Shown: one piece after another, positions 1-9,768 of the stretch | Numbering within the stretch: position 1 is the stretch's first letter | Layout: each line of letters starts with the position of its first letter | Position numbers and translations under genes: made by a program | The notes under the pieces: model-generated | The model's input: the letters and a program-made list of their open reading frames with translations, nothing else | Database searches by the model: none | What the model was told of the DNA's origin: nothing | NCBI RefSeq assembly: GCF_001874145.1 | Contig: NZ_MPCX01000014.1 | Coordinates: forward strand, 1-64,000 | Direction: 5' to 3' | DNA length: 64,000 bases | Origin: Lacinutrix sp. MedPE-SW | Lineage (GTDB): Bacteria > Bacteroidota > Bacteroidia > Flavobacteriales > Flavobacteriaceae

Positions 1-174
1 GTTGTTAGCTCCTCCAACTTGTCCGGACATCCATGAATCTCCAGTTGCAGCTCCAGCATCATCGATAGTCCATGTTGCAGGAATACTCGTGTCGAAATTC
101 TCTGTTAAATAGGTTTGTGCACTTATTGATATACTTATTAAAAGTAACATCAATAATAAGGTAGTCTTTTTCAT
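1..174 (-). CDS. secreted protein, likely choice-of-anchor J / cleaved-adhesin domain (partial)
   Basis: Only the first 58 codons are inside the window; the gene runs off the left edge. It opens with a classical signal peptide (KK, a Leu/Ile-rich core and an ISAQ cleavage site near residue 20). An ENFD...IPATWT segment and a GDSWMSG segment follow, which resemble the opening of choice-of-anchor J (cleaved adhesin) domains. Such proteins in Flavobacteriia are usually large, secreted and often carry a C-terminal type IX sorting domain, but that end is not visible. Family assignment is by short-motif resemblance only. It sits 159 bp downstream of pbpC on the same strand. Confidence 0.6.
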   Translation of the reverse strand, partial: MKKTTLLLMLLLISISISAQTYLTENFDTSIPATWTIDDAGAATGDSWMSGQVGGANN

Positions 175-333
175 GTTATGATTAGTGTTAGAATGTTATG
201 AATACAAAAATTGAATATTAAATATATGTTAATTGTATTACTAATTGGTTACAGATAGATGTAATGCATCCTTATTCGATGAAGTGACTGTTTAAATTAT
301 AATTGAAGACTTGTTCTATTATATTTAACAAAA

Positions 334-2685
334 TTATTTAGAAATTTCTATGTTTTTTGTGATTTCATTGCCAATTTCATCAACTGCAGTTATTGTATGA
401 GTGCCTTCGGTAGGTATTATTGTTAAATCGTGAATTTCAGTTGTTTTACCAATGTATTTATTATCGATATACCAAAAAATGGTACTCATTTTTTTTGAAT
501 GTGCAATCTTTAAGATAAGCTCATTGGTCTCTTCGTTAAAATCTTTTGGAAGGAAAATTTTTGCATTGTTTTTTGGGTAAATAAACTGCATTTTTTGATC
601 ACTAACGGCAATGCAATCATTTCTAAATCGAGGAAGTGTTTTATAAAATGGATTTTTGTTTTTATAATAATATTCCATTAAAGGAGGAAGCACAAACCAA
701 GAGGTGTTTTTAATATTGTTTATTGCTTCGCAAGATGTGTTTACTTGAAAGTTTTTGGAATTATCTAAATGTACTAATTTATGGTAAGGACAAGGTTTTG
801 TTTTAAGGCCGCTATTTTGAACAAAAGTTTTTAAACTGTTTTCGCAATATTGTCCTGCTCTAAAACCACTTTCTTTGCATACTTTAATTTCGCTCATTTC
901 ATCAAAAGGTTTAGCGAACCATTCGCTATGTGGTAATAAATCAAATACATCAAATAAAACAGGAGCTGCGGCTTCTACACCAACTAAACCAGGTCTGCCT
1001 TCTCCATCTGCATTACCAACCCAAACACCAACAACATAATCTTTTGTTGTGCCAATTGCCCAAGCATCACGAAAACCAAAACTGGTTCCGGTTTTCCATG
1101 CAATTTGCTTTGAATCATCAAAAAACTCCCAGTTTTCATTACCTTCTGGTCTGTTTACTTGTTTTAAACTTTCGTAGGTAAGGTATATTGAGGCTGCATC
1201 AAATAGTGTTTTTTCTGTTGATTTTTTTCCGAAGTCAATTTTTTCTGAAGCTAAAAAAGTGGGTTCACAAAATTCATTTGAAAAATATTCGCTTGATGTT
1301 TCGTTAAAATGATTTAAAGTTGAAGAAAAACTAGCATAACTTTTACATAAATCCCATAAATTACTTTCAGCTCCACCTAAAATTAAAGATAAACCGTAGT
1401 GGTTTGCATTGTATTTTATGTCTTTCAGTTTTAAATCTTTTAAATAATGATGAAATCTATCTAGTCCAAAATCCTTAAGCATTCTAACGGCAGGAACATT
1501 TAATGAGCGCGACAATGCGCGACTTGCAGGAACTGCGCCATCAAATTCTTTATTATAGTTTTCTGGCACATAATTTCCAAATTGAGTAGGAACATCTGCC
1601 ACAAGCGTGTTTGGTAATAAATCGCCAGCATCTAGCATGGCAGCATAAAGAAATGGTTTTAAAATGCTACCTGTACTTCTGGGTTTATTAATGACATCAA
1701 CATCTTTTTGGTTTTTATTATTTGTAGGTGCGTTGCCAATATAAGTTAAAACTTCACGTGTTTTTACATCTAAAACTAGAACTGAAATATTATGAATTTC
1801 ATTCTGTTTTAATAAGTTATAATGGTTGTAAACAACAGTGTTTGCTTGTTGCTGTAATTTATAATTTACTGTTGTTTTAACACGTTCGCCAGGATTAGAT
1901 TTAACTACTTTTTGAAGTAAATGTGGTGCGATTTGAGGTAATGGATACGGTTTTTGTGGCAAACCTTCTGCAATAGACAAATTATAAGTTAGAGAATCTA
2001 TTATTTTATTTTGAAGTAGTTTTTTTAGTAATCGATCTCTTTTTTTTAATAATCTCTCTTGATTTTTCCCAGGATAAATTAAGCTTGGCGCATTGGGTAA
2101 AACAGCTAATGTTGCGCTTTCTGCCCACGATAATTCGTGTGGGTTTCTATTAAAATAGCGCCAAGACGCAGCATCAATACCAACCACATTACCACCAAAA
2201 GGAGCGTAACTGGAATAGTAGGCTAAAATATCATCTTTGTTTTCGCGACATTCTAAACGGGTAGCAAGAATAATTTCTTTAATTTTTTCTAAATAGGTTC
2301 GCGGTTGTCCTTTTCGCGATAAACGAATAACTTGCTGTGTTAATGTGCTTCCGCCTCGTTTTATTGCTCCAGAATTAATGTTTTGTTTTAGTGCTTTAAA
2401 TATTGAAATAGGATTAAAACCTGGGTGCTTATAAAAATATTCATCTTCAAAATTAATAATACAGGTTTTAAATTTTTCTGGAACACTATCGTTTTTAGGA
2501 AATCGCCATTGCCCATCTTTTGCAATTTGTGCACCTAATAATGTGTTGTTGCTACTTGTAATTACAGTTGCTGTTGGATCTTTAAAAAGTTGTTTTGGTA
2601 AACAAAAATAATAGGCAAGCAAAACGATAACGATAATTACCGACTTGATTTTGTGCTTTTTTATGTAGGCAAATGCTTTATTCAT
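334..2685 (-). CDS. pbpC: penicillin-binding protein 1C
   Basis: A 783-residue bifunctional peptidoglycan synthase. One N-terminal membrane anchor lies at about residues 14-30. The GT51 glycosyltransferase domain carries the EDxxFxxHxG motif with catalytic Glu80 and the RGGSTLTQQ motif at 110-118. The transpeptidase domain has SxxK (Ser340-Lys343), SxN (Ser394-Asn396) and KTG (531-533), so both activities look intact. The last 120 or so residues match the PBP1C-specific C-terminal domain. It starts 2 nt after the upstream monooxygenase gene stops, so they are translationally linked. The family usually pairs with an alpha-2-macroglobulin gene, which is present here three genes upstream. Confidence 0.95.
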   Translation of the reverse strand: MNKAFAYIKKHKIKSVIIVIVLLAYYFCLPKQLFKDPTATVITSSNNTLLGAQIAKDGQWRFPKNDSVPEKFKTCIINFEDEYFYKHPGFNPISIFKALKQNINSGAIKRGGSTLTQQVIRLSRKGQPRTYLEKIKEIILATRLECRENKDDILAYYSSYAPFGGNVVGIDAASWRYFNRNPHELSWAESATLAVLPNAPSLIYPGKNQERLLKKRDRLLKKLLQNKIIDSLTYNLSIAEGLPQKPYPLPQIAPHLLQKVVKSNPGERVKTTVNYKLQQQANTVVYNHYNLLKQNEIHNISVLVLDVKTREVLTYIGNAPTNNKNQKDVDVINKPRSTGSILKPFLYAAMLDAGDLLPNTLVADVPTQFGNYVPENYNKEFDGAVPASRALSRSLNVPAVRMLKDFGLDRFHHYLKDLKLKDIKYNANHYGLSLILGGAESNLWDLCKSYASFSSTLNHFNETSSEYFSNEFCEPTFLASEKIDFGKKSTEKTLFDAASIYLTYESLKQVNRPEGNENWEFFDDSKQIAWKTGTSFGFRDAWAIGTTKDYVVGVWVGNADGEGRPGLVGVEAAAPVLFDVFDLLPHSEWFAKPFDEMSEIKVCKESGFRAGQYCENSLKTFVQNSGLKTKPCPYHKLVHLDNSKNFQVNTSCEAINNIKNTSWFVLPPLMEYYYKNKNPFYKTLPRFRNDCIAVSDQKMQFIYPKNNAKIFLPKDFNEETNELILKIAHSKKMSTIFWYIDNKYIGKTTEIHDLTIIPTEGTHTITAVDEIGNEITKNIEISK

Positions 2686-2687
2686 TT

Positions 2688-3005
2688 TTATTCTTGCATG
2701 CGCTGGAAAGTATATTCGCGTTCCACTTTACAAATTTTCACGTTATACCACGAATACCAATCTTTAATACCTTTTTGTTGTGCAACTATATGATCTGTTT
2801 GCTGTTTCCAAAGTTGTATAGCCTCTAAGTTTTCCCAATAACTAACAGTGATTCCTACTTCATTTCTTGCAGAATCTATGCTAATAAAGCCATGTTGTTT
2901 TTTAGCTAAAGTTTCCATTAATTCTGCCATTTCAATATAGCCGTTGTCGCCTTCGGTTCTGGTAGAAGTAAAAATCACTGCGTAGTATGGTTTAAAGTTT
3001 TTCAT
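2688..3005 (-). CDS. antibiotic biosynthesis monooxygenase (ABM) family protein
   Basis: A 105-residue small cytosolic protein with the ferredoxin-like alpha/beta layout of ABM/YczJ-like proteins: an N-terminal strand (YYAVIFTS), a helix (MAELMETLAKKQ), a GFISIDSARN strand, a GITVSYWENLEAI strand-helix and a C-terminal YNVKICKVER strand. Members act as cofactor-free monooxygenases or degradative dimeric enzymes, but the substrate cannot be told from sequence. It lies between the SH3 protein gene and pbpC in the envelope operon, which looks like a passenger position. It has no signal peptide. Fold assignment is fairly secure; function is open. Confidence 0.75.
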   Translation of the reverse strand: MKNFKPYYAVIFTSTRTEGDNGYIEMAELMETLAKKQHGFISIDSARNEVGITVSYWENLEAIQLWKQQTDHIVAQQKGIKDWYSWYNVKICKVEREYTFQRMQE

Positions 3006-3011
3006 CTTTAG

Positions 3012-3029
3012 TTTCCGAGAAAGCGGAAA
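3012..3029. repeat. degenerate member of the CGCTTYCGCGGAAGCG palindrome family
   Basis: TTTCCG-N6-CGGAAA. The minus strand reads CGCTTTCTCGGAAAC, one base from the CGCTTTCGCGGAA word at 32977. It lies in the 34-bp spacer between the SH3 protein and monooxygenase genes. Confidence 0.5.
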
Positions 3030-3039
3030 TCTTTTTTAA

Positions 3040-3903
3040 TTAATTTTTGTGTTTCGGTACTGTAAATGTTATTGTTTTTTCTGAAACATTATCGTCGAAA
3101 TCTGTAAGTACAAATTTTAAAAACACTTGGTTTGTTGAAACACTAATAGGAAACTGATTTGTGTTACTTATATTTTCGATGTTTTTCATCCAATTTTCTC
3201 CACATTTTTCTGCAACTATAGTTTTTAAATCTTCAATTGCAAAAGGCACAAATTGTTTTGATTCTGCATCAGTATAAGTTAATGTTTCAAACCTTGTTTT
3301 ATTTATTTTTTTAATTGGTTTCCAGTCCGATTGAAATTGCTTCCACTCGCTTAAATCACAAAGTGTTTGTTTATCTAAAATATGTATTGTGTTTTGATAA
3401 CGCTGTAAAATCTTTACACTTTTATAATTGTTATTTTTAACCTCAATAGTTTTTTTGCCAGGTGTGTTTTTTAAATGTATATCTATATTAAGATTGTTTT
3501 GTGTTGTTAAATCCTGTAATTCATCGTCGTTATAAATAGCTAAATTTTTAATATGAATATCTGCTTCGGTGAGTTTAATATTTATAATTTTAGCCATTTT
3601 ATTTTTAGATAAAAAGCCGTTAAAAACATAACCTTTTAGGTCTTGGTAGCCATTCATTTTTATTTTCACCCATTCACCTTCAACTTTTTTGCCTTGGTCT
3701 AGAATTACCAGTTTTTTATCAGTTTTCTCAACAACCTCGACGGCTTCATTATACATAAGTTTACCTAGTTTTGAAGCGCCAATATCTGGAAGTTCTCTAA
3801 CTGTTAATCCGCTGTCTGCTGTTACGTAAGCATAGTTTTGACTGTAACCAAATGCTACGATTAATAATACAATTGCTGTGATAAAATGTTTTGTCGTTTT
3901 CAT
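3040..3903 (-). CDS. secreted SH3-domain protein
   Basis: A 287-residue exported protein. Residues 1-21 are a signal peptide ending in GYSQ. Residues 22-100 form a bacterial SH3 (SH3b) domain: it contains a GLTVRELPDIGASKLGKL stretch, then a GEWVKIK and a GYVFNGFL segment, the usual SH3b strand pattern. The rest has no domain I recognise. SH3b domains commonly bind cell-wall peptides, which fits a position between the alpha-2-macroglobulin lipoprotein gene (upstream) and pbpC. Its start is the only ATG giving a full signal peptide. Confidence 0.7.
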   Translation of the reverse strand: MKTTKHFITAIVLLIVAFGYSQNYAYVTADSGLTVRELPDIGASKLGKLMYNEAVEVVEKTDKKLVILDQGKKVEGEWVKIKMNGYQDLKGYVFNGFLSKNKMAKIINIKLTEADIHIKNLAIYNDDELQDLTTQNNLNIDIHLKNTPGKKTIEVKNNNYKSVKILQRYQNTIHILDKQTLCDLSEWKQFQSDWKPIKKINKTRFETLTYTDAESKQFVPFAIEDLKTIVAEKCGENWMKNIENISNTNQFPISVSTNQVFLKFVLTDFDDNVSEKTITFTVPKHKN

Positions 3904-4060
3904 AATGTTTTGTTTTTAAATTAATATGACAGTTAAACATTTTAGTTGGTTTGTTATCACCTGAAAGCGTGTTGAATAAAGCGTCCTTTATCGTCTTCAA
4001 TTTCAAATCATAGTGGTCTTTTTTTTTTGTTTTTTATATTCCTGCTTGTTCAGGAATTTG

Positions 4061-7000
4061 TTATTTTTCTACGGTTACCCATTGTCCTTTTGTGCGTACT
4101 AAAAACTCATTATCGTACATGGCTTCTGCTTGAACACCTGGTAGATAATAGGTTCCTAAATACGACGCGTTAAGCATAACATTAAAAGTATTAGTACCGT
4201 ATTTTCCTTTTTTATTTAAATCGAAATAAAAGTTTACACGATCATCTCTAATATCTGTAAATCGTGCTTGGCTTGTTGTATTACTTCCAAAGGCAGTAAA
4301 ACGCGTATTTACAATTTCCCAACCAGATGGAAATATTTGTGTTAAAGCAACATCTGTAACGCGTTCGTTTTTAAGGTTAGACACTGTAACAGTTGCTACA
4401 AAATCTTGACCTTGTTTTAGATTTTTAATATCGATTGTATTTCCTTTTAAATCTTTATAAACTACACTTGTGCTTAAACCTCTTTGTTCGGTTAATTCTT
4501 CACCTAAAGGCAGTTTTCCAGAATTTAAAACACGAACGTAAACCACATTGCCTTGTTTGTTTTTAAAGTTTAAAGTGTTTTTTCCATCTATAACTTTTAA
4601 TTCACGTTGTGCAATGGCGCTTGTGGTGTTTATGGTTTCGGTTTTACCATTAATTGTATATTCTAAATCAAGCGATTTTCCACCATTTGCTTTAACCATT
4701 TTAGCCATTGATAATAAACTGTAAGCTGTTGTTTGCGTACTCATCCAACGGTTACTCGATAAATCTTTAGCCAATGTTTTTGCTAATTCTTGCATTCTAG
4801 AATCTTTGGTAAGTACCATTGTTTCTAATGCCATTGCGCGATTTCTATCTATAGAACCATAAGTGTAATAGTTATATTTAGGTGCTTTAAATTCTATATT
4901 TGCTGTTTTAGAAATGGCTTTACTAGCTTCATTTTGTCCTGCTAAAGCGTAAGCAGCAGCTAACCTCCATTTTGCTTCGTTAGAGATTTCACTAAACTCC
5001 TTTAGCCTGTTCATCGCACCTAAATCTGGACTTCCTGCTAAGGCTAAAGTGTACAATCTGTAAGCTTGTGCTAAATCACTATTGTATGTTTTATAGCTTG
5101 GTCTCCAACTTCTGGCAGCTTCTTTTTGATATTTAATCCAATTACTTTTAAAGGTTAACGGAAGTACAAATCCTAGTTTTTCGGCTTCGAGCATAAAATG
5201 TCCTGCGTAACTGGTTCCCCAATCATTAGCGGTGTTTTCTCCCATCCAATAACTTAAACCACCGTTTGGTCTTTGGAAATTTCCAAGACGTTTGATGCCA
5301 TTTTCTATATTGGTTTGAATTTCTTGTTTTTTCTTTAAAGGAATATCAAAAATTTCATTTAAATATAACTGCGGAAACACTCCTGACGTCGTTTGCTCTA
5401 CACAACCATGAGGATATTGTACAAGGTATTGAAGTCTTCGAGAAAAATCCATTGGTGGCATTGTTGAAAATTCAACCGTAGCACTATTAGAACCTTCAAC
5501 ACCAAAAGTTGTAAAGTCTAAACTAGCTGAAGCTGATTTTTCTAGCGTTTGATCGAGCGCTTTAGAGGTAATCGGGTTTACATTTTCAACATCAAGTTCT
5601 ACTTTGTAAGTCGATTTTTCGCCATTTCCAGTCGCTATAACTTCTACTGTATTTATACCATTTGCTTTGCTAACATCTAACTCAAAATAAGCCATTTGCT
5701 CATCTGGTTTTGCGAATGCTAATGTTTTAGATTGCTCACCAATAATAGAAATACCGTTACTTAATTTTAATTTAACATTTACATTTTTAACCTTAGGTTC
5801 CATAGCAAAAACAGTAACAGGAAGTGTAACTTTTTCACCAGGACTTAATTTTCTTGGTAAAGTAGCAAGAACCATAAGTGGTTTTTTAACTTCAACCGAT
5901 TTGTCTGTGCTACCATAAGCTTCGGTTTTTGTGTTTCCGGCAACAACCATAGTTCTAACGGCTCCAATATAATTTGGCATTTTAATTTTATGTTCTGTTC
6001 TTCCGCCAGGTTGTAATGTAAACGGACCTAAAACTTTAACAACAGGCTTAAATCGGTTTGCTTTTTTATTTTTTCCTTCGGCAGCATTTCCATCTCCACC
6101 AATTGCAAATATTTGATCTATACTTCCTGAGTAAGCACCAACAACATCGTCGAAAATATCCCAAGTTTTTACGCCTAAAGCTTCGCGAGCATAAAATGAA
6201 GACCAAGCATTTGGTGTTTTAAATCGAGTTAAATCTAGTAAACCTTCTTCAACCATTGCCACAGTATACGTCATAGGTTTATTGTTTTTTTCTGAAACAA
6301 TAACAGTAAATTCTTCTTCAGGTTTTAAAACGCTAGGCATCCTGATTTCAGGTTCTAATTTTGTGTTTGGATCTTCAACCAAAATTGGAATTACACCATA
6401 AAGTCTTAATGGTAAATCGTTAGCAGTTGTAGCATGCGGTTGTAATAATGAAATGTTTACAAACACATTTGGAGCCATTGCTTTAGTAATAGGAATATCT
6501 ACAACCGTTTCACCAGCTTTTGTTTTTAACCATTTATGCTCGATAACTTCTGTGCCGTTTTCTATAGAAATTAAAGCACGACCTTCGGTTCCAGACGGAA
6601 ACGTAATTTTAGCAGTTTCACCAACATTATAATTTTCTTTATCTGCTGAAAAAACTAACATTTTAGCCGCTTCTTTGTCTCCGCTTGGTTGCTTTTTCCA
6701 CCAATTTTTATAGAAATAAGCTGTGCGACCAGTGGCGTGACCACTTTCAGGATCGTAAACACGAATTAAATAGCGTCCACCATCTTTTTCTGGAACATTA
6801 ATATTGAAGCTGGCTTTGCCTTTAGCATTAGTATTAATTTTACTATTCATATATGGTTTATGAAAAGAACTTGAGGTGTATTTTGATAAATTATCGTACG
6901 ATGAATTCCACCACCAACGCCATTCAACCTTATAAACTTTTACTTCTAATCCGTTTCTTTTTATAGGCTTTCCTTGGTCGTCTACAACCACAATATCAAA

Positions 7001-9643
7001 GGTTTGATTCTCGTCTGTATAAAACGAACCATGAGCTCTTCCTTTAGGAGAACGCAAACCAACAAACGATTTATAAGGTGCATATTGTTTGGTAAAAGCA
7101 TCCATTGAAAAATCGCCACCATTTTCGAAAGCACGTACTAAAAATTGTACGTTTAACATGCCAGGAGCATTTTGTCCAACGCTTAATTTGTTTTTAATTT
7201 CGGTAAAACCGTCTTGGTTTACATTGCCTTCAAAAACATTTAATTCTTCTTGAGAAAAAGAGCGTGATGGATCTCTAAAAGTATAGTTTTTATAGTTTTT
7301 AAATGGTGTGTATGCGTTGCTAAATTTAGCTTTAATTTCAGTTTTTACATTTTTTGCTGGTGCTCCATGTAACCAATTTACGTTTAGTGTTCCGTTTAAT
7401 GCTTCGCTACCAGAAAGTACTTCATTTTTAAAATCTACTTTTATTTTTAAGCGGTTTGGTTTTACAGTTTCAATTTTTAAGCCTTTGTAAAAAGTGGCGC
7501 CACCAACACTTACTTTTGCATTCCAGTTTCCTGTTTTATTTTCGGTTGAAGTTGGTACAGTAAAGGTGTAAAAATCATTTATGTTTTTGGCTGTAATTTT
7601 CTTGTAAGCCAATTTTCCGTTGGGATCTGTAACTTCCATTTTTACGGGATGACCTTTTGGTAGTTTATTGCCATTATCGTCTAAAATAAAAGTAAGATGA
7701 AGTGAGTCTCCAGGTCGCCAAACGCCACGTTCTCCATAAATATAGCCTTTTAAACCACGTTGTAAATGGTTTCCAGAAACGTCGAATTTACTTAGTGATA
7801 AAGCTTGTCCATCTCGTAATTTTATATAGGTTTTGCTTTTACCTTTGCTTACAATTGCAAAAGAAGCGTGATTGTTGGTTTCTATTTTAGCTAAACCTTC
7901 TTGGTCTGTTCTAGTGCTAGAAATTTCTTGTTGTTGATAATTGTATAGCGTTACTTTAACGGCAGCTTCAACATTTGTATTTAATATGTTTGTCACTGCA
8001 AAATAGTAATTGTTATTCGCGCCTTTTTTTACAATTACACCAAGATTTGAAGCCAATAGGTTTTGTGAAATTTCACGATCTTGATTGTAATATGCATCGT
8101 GACAAGGGTTGTCGCGTTCTCTCCAGTTATAGTTGTAATTTCTGTATCTGTAAGTTACATTATCCCAATATTCTTCTTCTCTTCGGTCTTCGTCTTCGGT
8201 GGTACTTTCGTTATAATTATCGTAGTAATAATCGTCTTCATAATATTCATCTTCGTAATAGTCTTCGTTGTTTTCAGAATTTGTAATATTTCTATTTACA
8301 GAACAATCGTAAAGTGAATACTCTTTCTTAAAACTTACTTCTACACGATAGATAGCGCCAGAATCTACGGTTAAGAATTTAGATAAATCTGCACTGTAGG
8401 TTTTCCATTTTCCGTCATTTTCTATACCATCATTTACTAAGGTTATGGTTTGTTTTGCAATGCGTCTTCCTACTTGTCTAATACTATTATCATTGCCTCC
8501 TTGAAGATTATTGTCTTGTAAAAATTGAAGTACATTGTCTTCGTATATTTTAATAATTTTTAGGTCTACTTTTTTTAGGTTTACCGCTTCAAAATTGAAT
8601 TTTAATTCTTGAGAATTAGGAAGAATAACACCGCTGTTAACTAAGCGAACCTGAGGCTTTACTTCTTCGAAAGAAATGGTTTCAGAAAAAGGGTTTTTAA
8701 GTTTATAACCTTCGGTATTTTTAATGCCTTGAAATACATCTACCTGAACGTTTCCTGTGATTTTGGAATCTGGATAAGCTTTCAACACATTGCCATCTAC
8801 AATATATTTTGGGTTTTTGGTATTTTGAATGGTTACCAATCCATCAAAATTTTGTTGTTTTTTAATAGGATCGGAAAAATTTATAGAAAGGTATTGTTCT
8901 GGGTTTTGTACAACATCAATTTTTGTAATAGTAAAATTGTTTTTTCCAGGAATTACAACCGTGTTTTCACCAGAATTATCTGCTTTAATTGCTTTTCCGT
9001 TCCATTTTACGAGTATTTCGCTGTCTTCAATTTTTCGGTTTATACTATCTATTTTAAATTCAAATTGTCTTGATGGAAGTCTGCTTTCATTCCATTCAAT
9101 TTTTAAATCTTTTCCGCCTTGCGAAGCTTCAACCAATTGCTTTGCTTGGTCTATTGTAATATTATCTGCAGATTTTACTACGCCTAATAAATATTGCCAT
9201 TCTTTGTTATACGATTGTAACGCGTTAGTAACTATATTAAAATTAGGTGTTATGGTTTTAAATTGAAACGTATAATTTGAAAATTCCGTTGGAATATCTG
9301 GATATATTTCTTTTAATTTTACTGTAACAGAATATTCTGTGTCACTTTTTAAAGCTTCATTTGGTGTAAATGTTAACGCATGTTTGTTAGCAACAGTTAA
9401 ATTTCCAGAAACACTTGGTGAAACTGAGATTAAATTCTCGTTTATTACATTGCCAGCTTCCCATCCTTCGACTTCTTTAGCTAAACTAATTTGAATATTA
9501 CTTGTAGTAGAAACACGACCAAAAGTAGTGTAACTTATATAATCTCTAAACTTAAAAAGGTTATCTGTTTCGGTTGATTTTTTCTTACAAGACTGTGCCA
9601 AAAAGATACAGAGGATCAAGGCAAAAAATGATTTTATTTGCAT
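4061..9643 (-). CDS. alpha-2-macroglobulin family lipoprotein with intact thioester motif
   Basis: A protein of about 1860 residues. The frame stays open to 9721, but the start at 9643 gives a proper lipoprotein signal with lipobox LAQSC (Cys19). The earlier start would bury it behind 26 residues. An MG-domain series is followed by the thioester-bearing region, where the GCVEQ motif places the thioester Cys at about residue 1414. The terpenoid-like TED helices come next. Bacterial homologues (YfhM/ECAM) sit at the inner membrane facing the periplasm and trap invading proteases, working with PBP1C, whose gene is three genes downstream. An unusual Tyr/Asp/Glu-rich insertion lies at about residues 450-520. 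Confidence 0.92.
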   Translation of the reverse strand: MQIKSFFALILCIFLAQSCKKKSTETDNLFKFRDYISYTTFGRVSTTSNIQISLAKEVEGWEAGNVINENLISVSPSVSGNLTVANKHALTFTPNEALKSDTEYSVTVKLKEIYPDIPTEFSNYTFQFKTITPNFNIVTNALQSYNKEWQYLLGVVKSADNITIDQAKQLVEASQGGKDLKIEWNESRLPSRQFEFKIDSINRKIEDSEILVKWNGKAIKADNSGENTVVIPGKNNFTITKIDVVQNPEQYLSINFSDPIKKQQNFDGLVTIQNTKNPKYIVDGNVLKAYPDSKITGNVQVDVFQGIKNTEGYKLKNPFSETISFEEVKPQVRLVNSGVILPNSQELKFNFEAVNLKKVDLKIIKIYEDNVLQFLQDNNLQGGNDNSIRQVGRRIAKQTITLVNDGIENDGKWKTYSADLSKFLTVDSGAIYRVEVSFKKEYSLYDCSVNRNITNSENNEDYYEDEYYEDDYYYDNYNESTTEDEDRREEEYWDNVTYRYRNYNYNWRERDNPCHDAYYNQDREISQNLLASNLGVIVKKGANNNYYFAVTNILNTNVEAAVKVTLYNYQQQEISSTRTDQEGLAKIETNNHASFAIVSKGKSKTYIKLRDGQALSLSKFDVSGNHLQRGLKGYIYGERGVWRPGDSLHLTFILDDNGNKLPKGHPVKMEVTDPNGKLAYKKITAKNINDFYTFTVPTSTENKTGNWNAKVSVGGATFYKGLKIETVKPNRLKIKVDFKNEVLSGSEALNGTLNVNWLHGAPAKNVKTEIKAKFSNAYTPFKNYKNYTFRDPSRSFSQEELNVFEGNVNQDGFTEIKNKLSVGQNAPGMLNVQFLVRAFENGGDFSMDAFTKQYAPYKSFVGLRSPKGRAHGSFYTDENQTFDIVVVDDQGKPIKRNGLEVKVYKVEWRWWWNSSYDNLSKYTSSSFHKPYMNSKINTNAKGKASFNINVPEKDGGRYLIRVYDPESGHATGRTAYFYKNWWKKQPSGDKEAAKMLVFSADKENYNVGETAKITFPSGTEGRALISIENGTEVIEHKWLKTKAGETVVDIPITKAMAPNVFVNISLLQPHATTANDLPLRLYGVIPILVEDPNTKLEPEIRMPSVLKPEEEFTVIVSEKNNKPMTYTVAMVEEGLLDLTRFKTPNAWSSFYAREALGVKTWDIFDDVVGAYSGSIDQIFAIGGDGNAAEGKNKKANRFKPVVKVLGPFTLQPGGRTEHKIKMPNYIGAVRTMVVAGNTKTEAYGSTDKSVEVKKPLMVLATLPRKLSPGEKVTLPVTVFAMEPKVKNVNVKLKLSNGISIIGEQSKTLAFAKPDEQMAYFELDVSKANGINTVEVIATGNGEKSTYKVELDVENVNPITSKALDQTLEKSASASLDFTTFGVEGSNSATVEFSTMPPMDFSRRLQYLVQYPHGCVEQTTSGVFPQLYLNEIFDIPLKKKQEIQTNIENGIKRLGNFQRPNGGLSYWMGENTANDWGTSYAGHFMLEAEKLGFVLPLTFKSNWIKYQKEAARSWRPSYKTYNSDLAQAYRLYTLALAGSPDLGAMNRLKEFSEISNEAKWRLAAAYALAGQNEASKAISKTANIEFKAPKYNYYTYGSIDRNRAMALETMVLTKDSRMQELAKTLAKDLSSNRWMSTQTTAYSLLSMAKMVKANGGKSLDLEYTINGKTETINTTSAIAQRELKVIDGKNTLNFKNKQGNVVYVRVLNSGKLPLGEELTEQRGLSTSVVYKDLKGNTIDIKNLKQGQDFVATVTVSNLKNERVTDVALTQIFPSGWEIVNTRFTAFGSNTTSQARFTDIRDDRVNFYFDLNKKGKYGTNTFNVMLNASYLGTYYLPGVQAEAMYDNEFLVRTKGQWVTVEK

Positions 9644-9768
9644 AGTTGCTGGTTTAAAAAGTGAATTACAGTGATAAGAAAAATCTAGTGAGAGTATTCT
9701 TGTTAATATAATTACGCTCAATTGTTTAAGTTTAGTCTATGGCTGGTTGTTAGATTTTTGTTAAAGTT

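Noticed and set aside
8081-8317. Hydrophobic open frame on the plus strand
   Set aside because: It is the reverse complement of the Tyr/Asp-rich low-complexity part of the alpha-2-macroglobulin gene, which forces Val/Ile-rich codons on the other strand.
9644-9721. Upstream start for the alpha-2-macroglobulin gene
   Set aside because: It would put 26 residues before the lipoprotein signal peptide.
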